Part shown: piece by piece, positions 8,588 to 17,277 of the stretch
Layout: each line of letters starts with the position of its first letter
How positions within the stretch are numbered: position 1 is the first letter of the stretch
Source of the DNA: Planctomycetaceae bacterium
Lineage (GTDB): Bacteria > Planctomycetota > Planctomycetia > Pirellulales > Pirellulaceae
DNA length: 36,484 bases
Assembly (NCBI GenBank): GCA_002862205.1
Contig: PKCN01000299.1
Location: forward strand, 1 to 36,484
Direction: 5' to 3'
The notes under the pieces: model-generated
Databases searched by the model: none
The model's input: only the letters and a program-made list of their open reading frames with translations
Told to the model about the DNA's origin: nothing
Translations under genes and position numbers: made by a program

Positions 8588-8615
8588 GGATAATCATCTT
8601 GAGTGATCATTATCC
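8588..8615. promoter_or_regulatory. 28-bp imperfect palindrome in the divergent promoter region
   Basis: Arms GGATAATCATCT (8588-8599) and TGATCATTATCC (8604-8615) are complementary at 10 of 12 positions, including an unbroken 7-bp outer block GGATAAT/ATTATCC. It sits in the 253 bp between two divergent starts, where a dimeric regulator could control both genes. Overlapping short inverted repeats (GTGTTG/CAACAC around 8528-8541) lie in the leader on the minus side. No regulator is encoded nearby. Confidence 0.45.
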
Positions 8616-8742
8616 GGACTCACATTGAACCAACCATGAATTTGCAGCACGAGCTTACATTTTCCAAGCAGCCACCAGAAGTCGGGTTGAAACTGAAAAC
8701 TCAGCCCAACCATACATATTCCTCCCCCTTTGATCCCAGGCG

Positions 8743-11700
8743 GTGACATCCACCGTGGATTTGCATAAATATTTTGGCTCCCAAACGCCTCCCCGAGACA
8801 ATTTTGTTTCGGTGCTTCGTTATTGGGCTGAGCAAAGACCCAACGAAACAGCGTATATCTTTACCGATGTCGAGTCGGTGGAGCAGCGGCTTACTTATTC
8901 ACAATTGTGGGGTGAGGTGCGCGCCTTGGCAGGTTATCTGCAGGGGCGGTGTCGCGTGCGCAGTGGCGACCGTGTCTTACTTGTTTACCCCCCCGGCATG
9001 GATTTTGTGATCGGCTTCTACGCTTGTCATGCCGCTGGCGCGATCGCCGTGCCTGCGTATCCGCCTCGCAGGAATCGTAAAGCGTCGCGAATTCGTTCGA
9101 TTGTTGTCGATGCGGATGCACGCTGGGCGCTGACCACGCAAGCGTTGGCGGAGCAATTGACCGGTGATCGTCCGCATGACGACCTGATTGGCGTGCAATT
9201 GGTGGGCACAGATGACCCGGCAACTCGCGACGCAGATGCTTGGCGGGCACCGAAGATAACGCCCAATACTCTCGCTGTGTTGCAGTACACCTCCGGGTCG
9301 ACCGGTTCACCCAAGGGTGTGATGCTCAATCACTCCAACCTGATCGCAAACAGTGAATTGATTTTGCACGGTTTTGAGCCGCAAGTTGAAATTTGTGGGA
9401 TGAGCTGGCTGCCGACGTACCACGACATGGGCCTTGTGGGAGGTCTTTTGATGCCGTTGTACATTGGACGCAAAAATGTATTGACAAGCCCAATGACATT
9501 TTTGCAACGCCCTGTTCGTTGGTTGCAGGGGATTACCAAATACGGGGTCACGATCAGCGGTGGTCCCAACTTCGCGTTCCAGCTTTGCGTGGATAAGATC
9601 CGCGATCATGAACTTGAAGGGCTTGATCTGTCGACGTGGGAAATCGCTTTCAATGGAGCAGAGCCAATCAGGGCTGCCACTTTGAATTCATTTACCGAAA
9701 AATTTGAAAAGTGCGGCTTTCGTCGATCGGCTTTCCTGCCCTGTTACGGAATGGCTGAAACCACGCTCATTGTCACCGGTGGGCCAGCGGAAACGCGACC
9801 GGTGCTGACCACGTTTGACCGCGGTGGACTGGATGAGAAGATTGTCCGTCCTGTCCTGCCTGATCACCAAAATGCGAGGATGCTGGTTGGTTGTGGTACC
9901 GTGTTGCCCGATGAAAAGGTCATCATTGTTGACCCCAGCACGCGGGAAATTCTTCCCAGTGACAGCATCGGAGAAATTTGGGTGCAAAGTCCTTCGGTGG
10001 GACAGGGATATTACCAACGCAAGGACGCGACGCTTCGCACATTCCATGCGACCACGATTGACGGAGACGGGCCCTACCTTCGAACAGGCGACCTCGGGTT
10101 CCTGTACGAAGGCCAGATTTACATCTCGGGTCGTGTCAAGGACATGATCATTGTCCGTGGCGTTAATCGTTACCCCCAGGACATCGAGGAGACAGTGGAG
10201 AGTTCGAGCGAGGCGGTGCAAGCCGGTTCCGTCGCCGCGTTCGCCATGGACTATGAAGGGCGAGAACAACTGGTCATCGTCGCCGAGACGGTGCGCCGAC
10301 GAAATATAGATGGAGACGGCAATCTGCAGAGGATACGCAGGGCGGTGACCGCTGAGCATGATCTGCCACCCGATGCGGTGTATCTGGTGCGAAATAGCAG
10401 TGTTCCAAAAACCAGCAGTGGCAAGATTCAGCGGCACGCATGCTTGCACGCCGTGCGAGATGGTGATTTGAAACTGGTCGCCAAGTGGGTTCGGTGGGAA
10501 GAGAACAACGAAGCTCGAATGAACTTCGATGCTGCCCCCATGATGCAAGCCGCAGCGGCAGGTGGGCGTTCAGCCGATGTCGACGTCAGCAACGTCAGCC
10601 CAGTGGTGATCGAGGCGATCAAGCATCATGTCAGGCGAGTTGCCGGTGAACGTGCTGCAGCGTTGGACGCTGGGACGAACATTGTGTTGGATCTCGGGCT
10701 GGATAGCCTCGAGCGGTTGGAAATCGCCCGCAAACTGGAAAAAACATTTGAGGGCAGATTCCCCGAGCAGGTTCTCGATGACATAGAGACGATTGGGCAG
10801 ACCGCGTTGGCAATCGAGCGTTATCTTCCTCCGGGGGGAGAAGCACGCGCGGCAGCATTGCTGCGGGGTGAGTTTGTCGATTCTGAAGAAGGTGCCATGG
10901 TGGCCAATCAGGCTCCCGTTGCTCCCGTGGTCGAGGTCGAACCGGAAGACAGTTTTGAGCAGTTTGCAGAGTATCGCCGTCTGAAGACGACGATGCGGCA
11001 AATGCTGATGACAGGGGTTCCCAACCCGTATTTCACGGTCCACGATGGGATCGTGCGAGATCATACCGTGGTCGATGGGAACAAATTGATCAGCTTTGCA
11101 AGTTACAACTATTTGGGGCTTAGCGGGCACCCAACTGTGATGAGCTGTGCGGCTGACGCGATTCACGAATACGGGACCAGTGTTTCGGCTAGCCGCCTGG
11201 TTTCCGGGGAAAAGCCGATTCATGGTGAATTGGAACAGATGATTGCGGACTGGATTGGCGTGGAAAGGTCCATTTTGATGGTGGGCGGACACGCAACCAA
11301 TGAAACCACGATTGGCCACTTGGTCGGTCCCGGCGACCTGATCATTCACGATTCGCTGGCTCACAACAGCATTGTCCAAGGGGCGTTGCTGTCGGGAGCG
11401 CGACGTCGGCCGTTCCCACATAATGATTATGAAGCCCTCGACCGGATGTTGACGGAAATCCGTTCGCAGTACCGCAGGGTACTCATTGCAATTGAAGGCG
11501 TTTACAGCATGGATGGGGACTTTTCTGATGTTCCCAAGTTCATCGAGGTGAAGAAACGACATCGCAGTTTGTTGATGGTCGATGAAGCCCACAGTTTCGG
11601 AACAATGGGTGATACTGGCCGCGGCATGGCGGAGCATTTTGGCATTGACGCCAGAGATGTCGATATTTGGATGGGCACGCTGAGCAAATCGGCCGCGTCC

Positions 11701-12171
11701 TGCGGTGGATACATCGCCGGCTGCAAAGAGTTGATCGAGCTGTTGCGATACACCGCGCCAGGGTTTGTTTTCAGCGTCGGTATGCCCCCGGGACAGGTCG
11801 GTGCAGCTTTGGCTGCCCTGCGGACTCTGGATGCGGAGCCTGAACGAGTTGTGAAGTTGAGGGAGAAAAGTGACTTATTCCTCAGTTTGTGCCGCGAGGC
11901 TGGGCTGGACACCGGTGATAGCGGTGGAACACCTGTGATTCCCGTGATTACGGGGAATTCAATGGTCGCGCTGCGGCTTTCACACCGGCTCAAGGGTGAT
12001 GGCATCAATGTGCAGCCAATCCTCTACCCGGCCGTTGATGAGTCAGCGGCAAGGTTGCGTTTTTTCATCACCTGTGAACATGGTGATGATGAAATTCGCT
12101 TCACCGTTGATCGTACGGCCACTCACCTTGCGGAACTTGGATTTGAAGCGACTCCTGTTTCTGCACAATGA
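8743..12171 (+). CDS. Fused fatty acyl-AMP ligase, acyl carrier protein and alpha-oxoamine synthase
   Basis: A 1142-residue three-domain enzyme. Residues 1 to about 580 are a fatty acyl-AMP ligase: YTSGSTGSPKG (182-192), GGPNFAFQLC, GMAETTL, RTGDLGF, VRGVNRYPQDIE and PKTSSGKIQR. Residues about 620-710 are a carrier domain with LGLDSLE, Ser655 being the phosphopantetheine site. Residues about 745-1140 are a PLP-dependent alpha-oxoamine synthase of the serine palmitoyltransferase/AONS family, with SYNYLGLSGHP, DEAHSFG and Lys982 in GTLSKS. The protein should activate a fatty acid, load it on its own carrier, and condense it with an amino acid, releasing CO2 to give a long-chain amino-ketone. 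The start is GTG 8743 or GTG 8755; AGGCGGTGA at 8738-8746 is a near-perfect ribosome site for the latter. Whether the product is a sphingoid base cannot be read here. Confidence 0.93.
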   Translation: MTSTVDLHKYFGSQTPPRDNFVSVLRYWAEQRPNETAYIFTDVESVEQRLTYSQLWGEVRALAGYLQGRCRVRSGDRVLLVYPPGMDFVIGFYACHAAGAIAVPAYPPRRNRKASRIRSIVVDADARWALTTQALAEQLTGDRPHDDLIGVQLVGTDDPATRDADAWRAPKITPNTLAVLQYTSGSTGSPKGVMLNHSNLIANSELILHGFEPQVEICGMSWLPTYHDMGLVGGLLMPLYIGRKNVLTSPMTFLQRPVRWLQGITKYGVTISGGPNFAFQLCVDKIRDHELEGLDLSTWEIAFNGAEPIRAATLNSFTEKFEKCGFRRSAFLPCYGMAETTLIVTGGPAETRPVLTTFDRGGLDEKIVRPVLPDHQNARMLVGCGTVLPDEKVIIVDPSTREILPSDSIGEIWVQSPSVGQGYYQRKDATLRTFHATTIDGDGPYLRTGDLGFLYEGQIYISGRVKDMIIVRGVNRYPQDIEETVESSSEAVQAGSVAAFAMDYEGREQLVIVAETVRRRNIDGDGNLQRIRRAVTAEHDLPPDAVYLVRNSSVPKTSSGKIQRHACLHAVRDGDLKLVAKWVRWEENNEARMNFDAAPMMQAAAAGGRSADVDVSNVSPVVIEAIKHHVRRVAGERAAALDAGTNIVLDLGLDSLERLEIARKLEKTFEGRFPEQVLDDIETIGQTALAIERYLPPGGEARAAALLRGEFVDSEEGAMVANQAPVAPVVEVEPEDSFEQFAEYRRLKTTMRQMLMTGVPNPYFTVHDGIVRDHTVVDGNKLISFASYNYLGLSGHPTVMSCAADAIHEYGTSVSASRLVSGEKPIHGELEQMIADWIGVERSILMVGGHATNETTIGHLVGPGDLIIHDSLAHNSIVQGALLSGARRRPFPHNDYEALDRMLTEIRSQYRRVLIAIEGVYSMDGDFSDVPKFIEVKKRHRSLLMVDEAHSFGTMGDTGRGMAEHFGIDARDVDIWMGTLSKSAASCGGYIAGCKELIELLRYTAPGFVFSVGMPPGQVGAALAALRTLDAEPERVVKLREKSDLFLSLCREAGLDTGDSGGTPVIPVITGNSMVALRLSHRLKGDGINVQPILYPAVDESAARLRFFITCEHGDDEIRFTVDRTATHLAELGFEATPVSAQ

Positions 12172-12337
12172 ATTTGCGAAGTTGGGCCGCTTGAGTCATG
12201 ATAGACCTTGCGACTTTCGGCGACTGCCCTAGAATCGCATCGACGGTGTAGGGTGATATCCATTGATTAGCTTGATTTCTGACCACCCCATCGAGCGAAC
12301 TTCTTAGATCCGGCTTTATTCATTGAAGGAGAATGTC

Positions 12338-12520
12338 TTGCTTACTGAGTCAACTGTTGAGAGCATGTTTCGGGAATTGATTAACAATCCGAAACGAGAT
12401 GAAGAAACCTTCGACAAGGCAGAGGAACTCCTTGAGGAGGAGTTGCGTCCCGAAAGCCCGCTTCGGCATCGATTGAGCGTCGAGCTTGAAGAGTTGCGCA
12501 GCCTGCTTGCCAAGAGCTAG
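12338..12520 (+). CDS. Small acidic helical protein
   Basis: A 60-residue product with a TTG start at 12338. GAAGGAG at 12325-12331 is a strong ribosome site 6 bases upstream and decides the start; the nearby ATG at 12333 is out of frame and soon stops. The protein is very rich in Glu and Leu (for example EELLEEELRPESPLRHRLSVELEELRSLL) and should fold as a helical hairpin or coiled coil. It has no signal peptide and no known motif. It follows the FAAL fusion by about 165 bp and ends just before a strong terminator. Function unknown. Confidence 0.7.
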   Translation: MLTESTVESMFRELINNPKRDEETFDKAEELLEEELRPESPLRHRLSVELEELRSLLAKS

Positions 12521-12556
12521 CTCAGTAAAGTTGGATCTCTATTCCAAACAGCATTG

Positions 12557-12603
12557 AAACGAAACAGCCCCGCAAAGTTTGACTTTGCGGGGCTGTTTCG
12601 TTT
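12557..12603. terminator. Bidirectional intrinsic terminator with a perfect 21-bp stem
   Basis: Arms 12557-12577 and 12583-12603 are exactly complementary around the 5-base loop TTTGA. The stem has a GC core (GCCCCGCAAAG) and A- and T-rich ends, so it gives a T-run on either strand. It separates the small acidic gene (+) from the barrel gene (-), which converge here. Confidence 0.92.
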
Positions 12604-12646
12604 GAATCAATCGTAGCCTGCCCAGCCGTGAGGGCCGTGGAATCAA

Positions 12647-13828
12647 TCAGTGGTTGAAGTTCAAGCCAAAGGTTGCTCCGAACATGAACACGCCTTGGTC
12701 TTTGGCTCCGCCTGCAAACGCATTTCTGCCTTCGCCGCCTCGCCACACGCCGCTGCCGATTTGGATGGCTTGCATACCCGTTCGTACTGCGAACATCCGG
12801 CTCAGCTGGTAGCTCAGTTCTGCTCGGACATCATAACCGTAGTAGAATTCCGAGTTCTTGGTGTAAAGCGGATTGGTCGCGATCGTCGCCATGGATGTAA
12901 CTTCGGCACCCACACTATCATCTTCGTACTGCGTGTACTCTCTGATATTCTGATAGCTCGACGATTGCCAGTTCCCGCCAAAGAATGCTCGGAACTCAGT
13001 GGACAGAACATAGCGATCGTGTGGTTTGAAGTAGCGGAAGCCAATCTGACCACCGAACATGTCGTTCAGAGTGACGTTCTTGTCCGTCGTCAGTTCCTCG
13101 AAGATCGGTTCAGGCACAGGGTCTGGTGGAGGAGGTGGATAGATACTGCTGTTGTAGGCATTGAATGAGTTGACGTCTCTGAGTTTCATGTAGCGTATAC
13201 CGATCAGAGGTTCCACGATTCCCCCGTAGTGATACGGAGTCATCCGCCAAGTCTTGTTCAGTTCATAACCCTGATACTGGAATACGTTCTGCGTTTCCCC
13301 AACATTGTAGAACCGGAAGTTGTAACCAATGTTGTTAGCCTCTGAGAGGCGGACCGGGAATCCGAACGGTGGAGATTGTGGGGGATAATCGGGTGGTGGC
13401 TCGCCTGGTTCCGCAGGTGGGATATATCGGTTTACTCTCTCCTGCCTGACGGTGTCAGCCGCGAGCACATTGAGTTTCGTCCAATTGAACATCCAACCGT
13501 GCTTGTCGCCCGGTAGCATGAAGCCGATCTCGTAGCGGTTTCCCCAACCGCTATCGAGCCTGTTCTCGCCGGTGTCAGGTTTGGCCAGATCAGGCCTGCC
13601 GGCGTACAGATTGAGCCGATCGTAGGTTGCGAACCATCCGGTATGAGCCCGTTTTTCAGGCTTCATATCAATAAGATCCAAGTCGTACACTGGTTCGAAC
13701 CAGCGAAAATCCGGATCAAATTCGAAGGGGTCGACCACGTTTACTGGGTCTTTGGCGTCCGCAACCGCAGCACCGCCCAGAAGAGCCAGGGCCGCCAGTA
13801 CACTTGAAGCCAGCTTCCTTACCGACAT
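12647..13828 (-). CDS. Outer-membrane beta-barrel protein of planctomycete type
   Basis: A 393-residue exported protein. I start it at ATG 13828, where GGTGGA lies about 7 bases upstream; a GTG 12 bases earlier is the only alternative. The signal peptide (SVRKLASSVLAALALLGGAAVADA) is followed by a long stretch of alternating aromatic and polar residues with frequent W/Y/F and Gly, as in transmembrane strands. The product ends GATFGLNFNH, a C-terminal amphipathic strand that suits barrel insertion. A Pro-rich loop (PPAEPGEPPPDYPPQSPP) and another (PPPPPDPVPEP) probably face outward. I recognise the general look of planctomycete BBP7-like barrel proteins, but no function is known. The gene is monocistronic, ending at the shared terminator. 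Confidence 0.8.
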   Translation of the reverse strand: MSVRKLASSVLAALALLGGAAVADAKDPVNVVDPFEFDPDFRWFEPVYDLDLIDMKPEKRAHTGWFATYDRLNLYAGRPDLAKPDTGENRLDSGWGNRYEIGFMLPGDKHGWMFNWTKLNVLAADTVRQERVNRYIPPAEPGEPPPDYPPQSPPFGFPVRLSEANNIGYNFRFYNVGETQNVFQYQGYELNKTWRMTPYHYGGIVEPLIGIRYMKLRDVNSFNAYNSSIYPPPPPDPVPEPIFEELTTDKNVTLNDMFGGQIGFRYFKPHDRYVLSTEFRAFFGGNWQSSSYQNIREYTQYEDDSVGAEVTSMATIATNPLYTKNSEFYYGYDVRAELSYQLSRMFAVRTGMQAIQIGSGVWRGGEGRNAFAGGAKDQGVFMFGATFGLNFNH

Positions 13829-13896
13829 CGCTTGTTCCACCGTCTTGCAGTTAATTTTGCGGTAGAGTCCGGCGTTGAACCGAGTTCTACCTCCCT

Positions 13897-13929
13897 ACAC
13901 ACATCACCTTGGTAGGTGACTTTTGTGTG
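13897..13929 (-). promoter_or_regulatory. Stem-loop in the leader of the barrel gene
   Basis: TCACCT (13904-13909) pairs with AGGTGA (13914-13919) across TGGT, and CACAC (13898-13902) pairs with GTGTG (13925-13929) further out, with an internal loop between. It lies 69-101 bases upstream of the start and could be an operator or a 5' UTR structure. Confidence 0.3.
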
Positions 13930-14110
13930 CCCCCGATCTAGACATGCTTTGGCACGGTGAAAAAAACCTCGCGCCCCGGTCTGCTTATTTCGGGTTGTGC
14001 GGATAGTATCGGACCGTTTTACCGGCGAGGGTTAGCTTCTTTGGTAGCTGAGACATTAAAAGTCCGAGAATCTGCAGGACCGGCATAGTTTCACATGGTG
14101 AAAAATGCTT

Positions 14111-14602
14111 TCATTGCCGTTTTAGGGCACGCTTTGCCCTGAAAAAGTCGGTCAGAATCTGGCCGCATGGTTCGGCCAATACGCCGCCGGTCACCAGACA
14201 CTGGTGGTTCATGCGTTCATCGGCAAGCAGTTCATATAGGCTGCAGACGGCTCCCGCTTTCGGATCAGCCGCTCCAAAGACCACCCGGGGAATGCGGCTT
14301 TGTAGAATTGCCCCCGCACACATGACGCAAGGTTCCAGCGTCACATACAGGGTGGTTTTCTCAAGTCGCCAGTCAGAAATGGCCGCAGCAGCCTGGGTGA
14401 TTGCAATCATTTCTGCATGTGCAGTGGGGTCATGCAGTGACTCGCGTTGATTGGATGCAGCCGCAATCATTTCGCTATCCCGTATGATCACCGCGCCCAC
14501 AGGAACTTCGTCGGCTGTCAACGCTTCGTTCGCTTGCTCAAAAGCGCGCATCATCCAGTGGTGATCAGCGTCGAACAGCTCCTCCCGAAATCCCTCACTC
14601 AT
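14111..14602 (-). CDS. tadA: tRNA-specific adenosine deaminase TadA
   Basis: Zinc-dependent deaminase that converts adenosine 34 of tRNA-Arg(ACG) to inosine in the cytoplasm. The signature is complete: H62-A-E64 with Glu64 as proton shuttle, and PCVMC (91-95) with Cys92 and Cys95 binding zinc. VPVGAVII and [16 protein letters not shown] are also typical. At 163 residues it has normal length. ATG 14602 is 9 bp after the stop of the DUF1080-like gene, so the two are probably co-transcribed, though their roles appear unrelated. Confidence 0.95.
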   Translation of the reverse strand: MSEGFREELFDADHHWMMRAFEQANEALTADEVPVGAVIIRDSEMIAAASNQRESLHDPTAHAEMIAITQAAAAISDWRLEKTTLYVTLEPCVMCAGAILQSRIPRVVFGAADPKAGAVCSLYELLADERMNHQCLVTGGVLAEPCGQILTDFFRAKRALKRQ

Positions 14603-14611
14603 TCCTCTTGT

Positions 14612-15415
14612 TCACTCCTCGGTTTTGGCAGCTTCTTTGGCAGCCGCTTGGGTTTCTTCTGCGGTCAATTTACGTATTCGAATATTTCTTAGTTCGGATT
14701 TGCACTGGAACGCGGCAACCCCCAGAGGAACACACTGATCCATTTCGTAGCGAATATCGAATTCGTGCCCCTTACGAAGTTGTTCTGCGGCCGGTTTGTT
14801 GTCGATCCAGCATTGGATTTGGTTCGCATCCACTCGTGCGCGGACCTTGTACCAGCGATCCGTTTCAAAATTGCGAAAGGAAGTTGTTTCATTCTCACTG
14901 GCATCAAAGCCATCGACACTGCTAATTCCAACGACGCCTCCACCCCAGCCCCCCAAGATGAAACTTACATGTTTCTTGCCAACTGGGAATGTCAAAGCGC
15001 AGAAAAAATCAAACCCTTCACGGCGGCGCGCCTCTAGCTCCACTTCGTAGTTCTCCTTGGGCAGGTCAGCTTCCCAGCGAATTCCCGTCAGCGGATCGCC
15101 CAGTCCCAAGGTGATGAGTTTATCTTTGATCACTGCCGGGCCATCACCGCCAAATTGGCTGACCACCCACTTGTCTTTGAGAGCTGTCCAGTTCTGAGCC
15201 TTCTTGTCTTTGCCAGCATTCGCTTTGCCAGGATCGCTGTTCTGCTCTGGTTTCTTTGTGCCTTTCTCTTCTGAGTCAGTTTGGGCGGCTGATTTTTTTT
15301 GGGGCGGGTCCCCAGCGGTAGAGGTTGCAGGCAGATTCGCAAGGCAAATCAGGACTCCTAACGTTAAGGAAGCGAGACGGATGTAATTTGACTGGCCAAT
15401 CAGCTTGAGAATCAC
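14612..15415 (-). CDS. Secreted DUF1080/LamG-like protein
   Basis: A 267-residue exported protein read from GTG 15415, chosen because GAAGG (15424-15428, minus strand) lies 8 bases upstream and because the start gives a clean signal peptide (ILKLIGQSNYIRLASLTLGVLICLANLPATSTAG). The frame is open a further 42 residues upstream, but that part is not signal-like. A Lys/Gln/Ser-rich linker (to about residue 75) leads to a jelly-roll domain with GIRWEADLPKENYEVELEARR, FILGGWGGGVVGISSVDG, and RWYKVRARVDANQIQCWIDN, the pattern of the DUF1080 (3-keto-disaccharide hydrolase) / concanavalin-like fold. In planctomycetes such proteins often accompany glycan breakdown. No catalytic residue can be named. 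Confidence 0.78.
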   Translation of the reverse strand: MILKLIGQSNYIRLASLTLGVLICLANLPATSTAGDPPQKKSAAQTDSEEKGTKKPEQNSDPGKANAGKDKKAQNWTALKDKWVVSQFGGDGPAVIKDKLITLGLGDPLTGIRWEADLPKENYEVELEARRREGFDFFCALTFPVGKKHVSFILGGWGGGVVGISSVDGFDASENETTSFRNFETDRWYKVRARVDANQIQCWIDNKPAAEQLRKGHEFDIRYEMDQCVPLGVAAFQCKSELRNIRIRKLTAEETQAAAKEAAKTEE

Positions 15416-15589
15416 GATGCATACCTTCGTTGAAACAGTGGTTTTTTTGGTTGGCAGTGGTGGGGGAAGCACAAGGTGCGAGGAAAGAGTGAGTTTGAAC
15501 GTCACAAAGCGGGGAATCCCAAACGGTACTTTGCGGGGCACAGCTTCCTTCAGTTCGGAATTCCAGCCTACCCGATGGAGCGATCACAA

Positions 15590-16012
15590 ATGCGTCCAGT
15601 TACCAAAATAACGATTTTTGGGTTCCGTTTGGCGATGGTGGTGCTCGCGGTGTACTGGTTCTGCATATTCGTGGGGACTCACCTGCCGAATATGGGAGAA
15701 ATGGTTGATTTGCGTTTTAGAGTGAATGACAAGGTCAAGCACTTTTGTGCGTTTTTTCTGCTAGGGGGGCTGCTGTGCTATGTCACCAACTCGCCACGTT
15801 GGTTGAAGCGTTTCGCAATCATTGGTTTGGTAGGGATGGCTTACGCCGCGATTGATGAGATCACGCAAAATTTCATTCCCGGGCGGTACCCGGACATTCT
15901 TGACTTTGTAGCCGATGCCGCAGGTTTATGGACTGCGATCACGATTTATGTGGGGGCCAAGTGCATCCATCTTGTATTCCGTCAGGAACCATCGGACGAA
16001 AAGATTGCCTGA
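15590..16012 (+). CDS. VanZ-like integral membrane protein
   Basis: A 140-residue membrane protein from ATG 15590, with GGAG at 15577-15580 nine bases upstream. An in-frame ATG at 15575 and a longer frame from 15476 exist but add no signal. Four hydrophobic segments are visible: FGFRLAMVVLAVYWFCIFVG, FCAFFLLGGLLCYVT, FAIIGLVGMAYAAIDE and AAGLWTAITIYVGA. The family signature DKVKHFCAFFLLG and EITQNFIPGRYPDILDFVADAAG are clear. VanZ-like proteins occur widely; the name comes from teicoplanin resistance, but most have no known role, and nothing here suggests resistance. It is divergent from the DUF1080-like gene. Confidence 0.88.
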   Translation: MRPVTKITIFGFRLAMVVLAVYWFCIFVGTHLPNMGEMVDLRFRVNDKVKHFCAFFLLGGLLCYVTNSPRWLKRFAIIGLVGMAYAAIDEITQNFIPGRYPDILDFVADAAGLWTAITIYVGAKCIHLVFRQEPSDEKIA

Positions 16013-16037
16013 TGGCCGGGGGGCAGCACACGTCCAT

Positions 16038-17270
16038 TCAAATGCGGGTTGACGCTGAGGACTTGGGCTTGCGTTGCAGTCTGCTTCTGGCTTCGGACAG
16101 GCGTTGGATCACACTCTCTGTGTCATTCCCCGTGATGGTCAGGTGCCCCATCTTTCTGGCTGGTCTCGCTTGTGATTTGCCATACAGGTGAAGACTGACA
16201 CCGGGGTCAGTCAGGGCAGCCGTCCAGTCGGGTGCTTGTCCGTCAGCGGTCCACAGGTTTCCCAGCAAATTCGCCATTGCGGCGGTTGCTGTCCGCTGTT
16301 GCGTGCTACCCAGTGGCAAATTGCAAACGGCACGCACATGCTGTTCAAACTGACTTGTCTCACAGCCTTCAATGGTCAGGTGTCCCGAATTGTGAGGTCT
16401 GGGCGCGACTTCGTTGATCAGAACATGTTCGCCAGACACAAAAAATTCGACACACAACAATCCGATCAAATCAATCGTTTCGGCAGCGGAAACGGCGATT
16501 TGCCGGGCTCGCTGTGATAGCGATTCAGTCAATTCGGCAGGGGCGACTGAAATGTCAAGAATATGGTTGCTGTGAGTGTTCTCGAAAATCGGAAAACTTT
16601 CGCATCGTCCGTCGGGCGTTCGTGCGACGATGACGGAGACTTCTTTGTCAAAGGCAATGCATTTCTCAGCGATCCATCGATTGGTCGTTGCCCAATCGAC
16701 CTGGTCAGCATCGCCGGCTGATTCAATTCGATGTTGGCCTTTGCCGTCGTATCCACTACGAGCGGTTTTGATGATCAGCGGCCAGCCCATTTCATCCCCA
16801 GCAGCTATCATTGATGGGGCATCATGGACTTTTCTGAAGGGGGTGACGGGTAGCCCCGCTTCTTGAAAAGTTGTCTTTTCAATCAGGCGGTCCTGGGCGG
16901 TTTCCAAGACCGATGCTGATGGATAGGTCGGTGCAAACTCGCGGCACCGTGCGATGGTGGCAGCAGGAATGTTCTCAAATTCCAATGTGATCACATCACA
17001 CTGATTTGCAAAACGATCGATGGCGTCGTGATCATTCAACTCACCCACCACGGTCTGATCAGCCACATGAGAGGCTGGTGAATTTTCTGCATCCGTGAAG
17101 ATCACGACCCGGTATCCCATGGCTGCTGCAGCGACTGCAAACATCCGTCCCAATTGTCCACCACCGACCATGCCGATGGTGGAACCAGGAAGATGGGGAT
17201 TGTCGGGTTGGTTTGCCATGGATGTCATTCGTTGTCGCGATTTTTCAGCTTGGCTTTCCATCGAAGTCAC
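16038..17270 (-). CDS. purK: N5-carboxyaminoimidazole ribonucleotide synthase PurK
   Basis: ATP-grasp enzyme of purine synthesis that joins AIR, ATP and bicarbonate to give N5-CAIR, the substrate of PurE. MVGGGQLGRM (about 34-43) is the family N-terminal loop. DVITLEFENIPA, PLIIKTARSGYDGKGQ (ATP-grasp strand) and the metal/ATP site FFVSGEHVLINEVAPRPHNSGH are all present. The 410 residues include about 20 extra at the N-terminus; the GTG at 17270 is 7 bp after the purE stop, while in-frame ATGs (Met15, Met18) are possible true starts. The gene order purE-purK in one transcript is classical. Confidence 0.95.
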   Translation of the reverse strand: MTSMESQAEKSRQRMTSMANQPDNPHLPGSTIGMVGGGQLGRMFAVAAAAMGYRVVIFTDAENSPASHVADQTVVGELNDHDAIDRFANQCDVITLEFENIPAATIARCREFAPTYPSASVLETAQDRLIEKTTFQEAGLPVTPFRKVHDAPSMIAAGDEMGWPLIIKTARSGYDGKGQHRIESAGDADQVDWATTNRWIAEKCIAFDKEVSVIVARTPDGRCESFPIFENTHSNHILDISVAPAELTESLSQRARQIAVSAAETIDLIGLLCVEFFVSGEHVLINEVAPRPHNSGHLTIEGCETSQFEQHVRAVCNLPLGSTQQRTATAAMANLLGNLWTADGQAPDWTAALTDPGVSLHLYGKSQARPARKMGHLTITGNDTESVIQRLSEARSRLQRKPKSSASTRI

Positions 17271-17277
17271 GTGTTAC

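Noticed and set aside
13680-13700. TTCGAACC resembling a tRNA T-arm
   Set aside because: It lies inside the barrel gene and no cloverleaf can be built around it.
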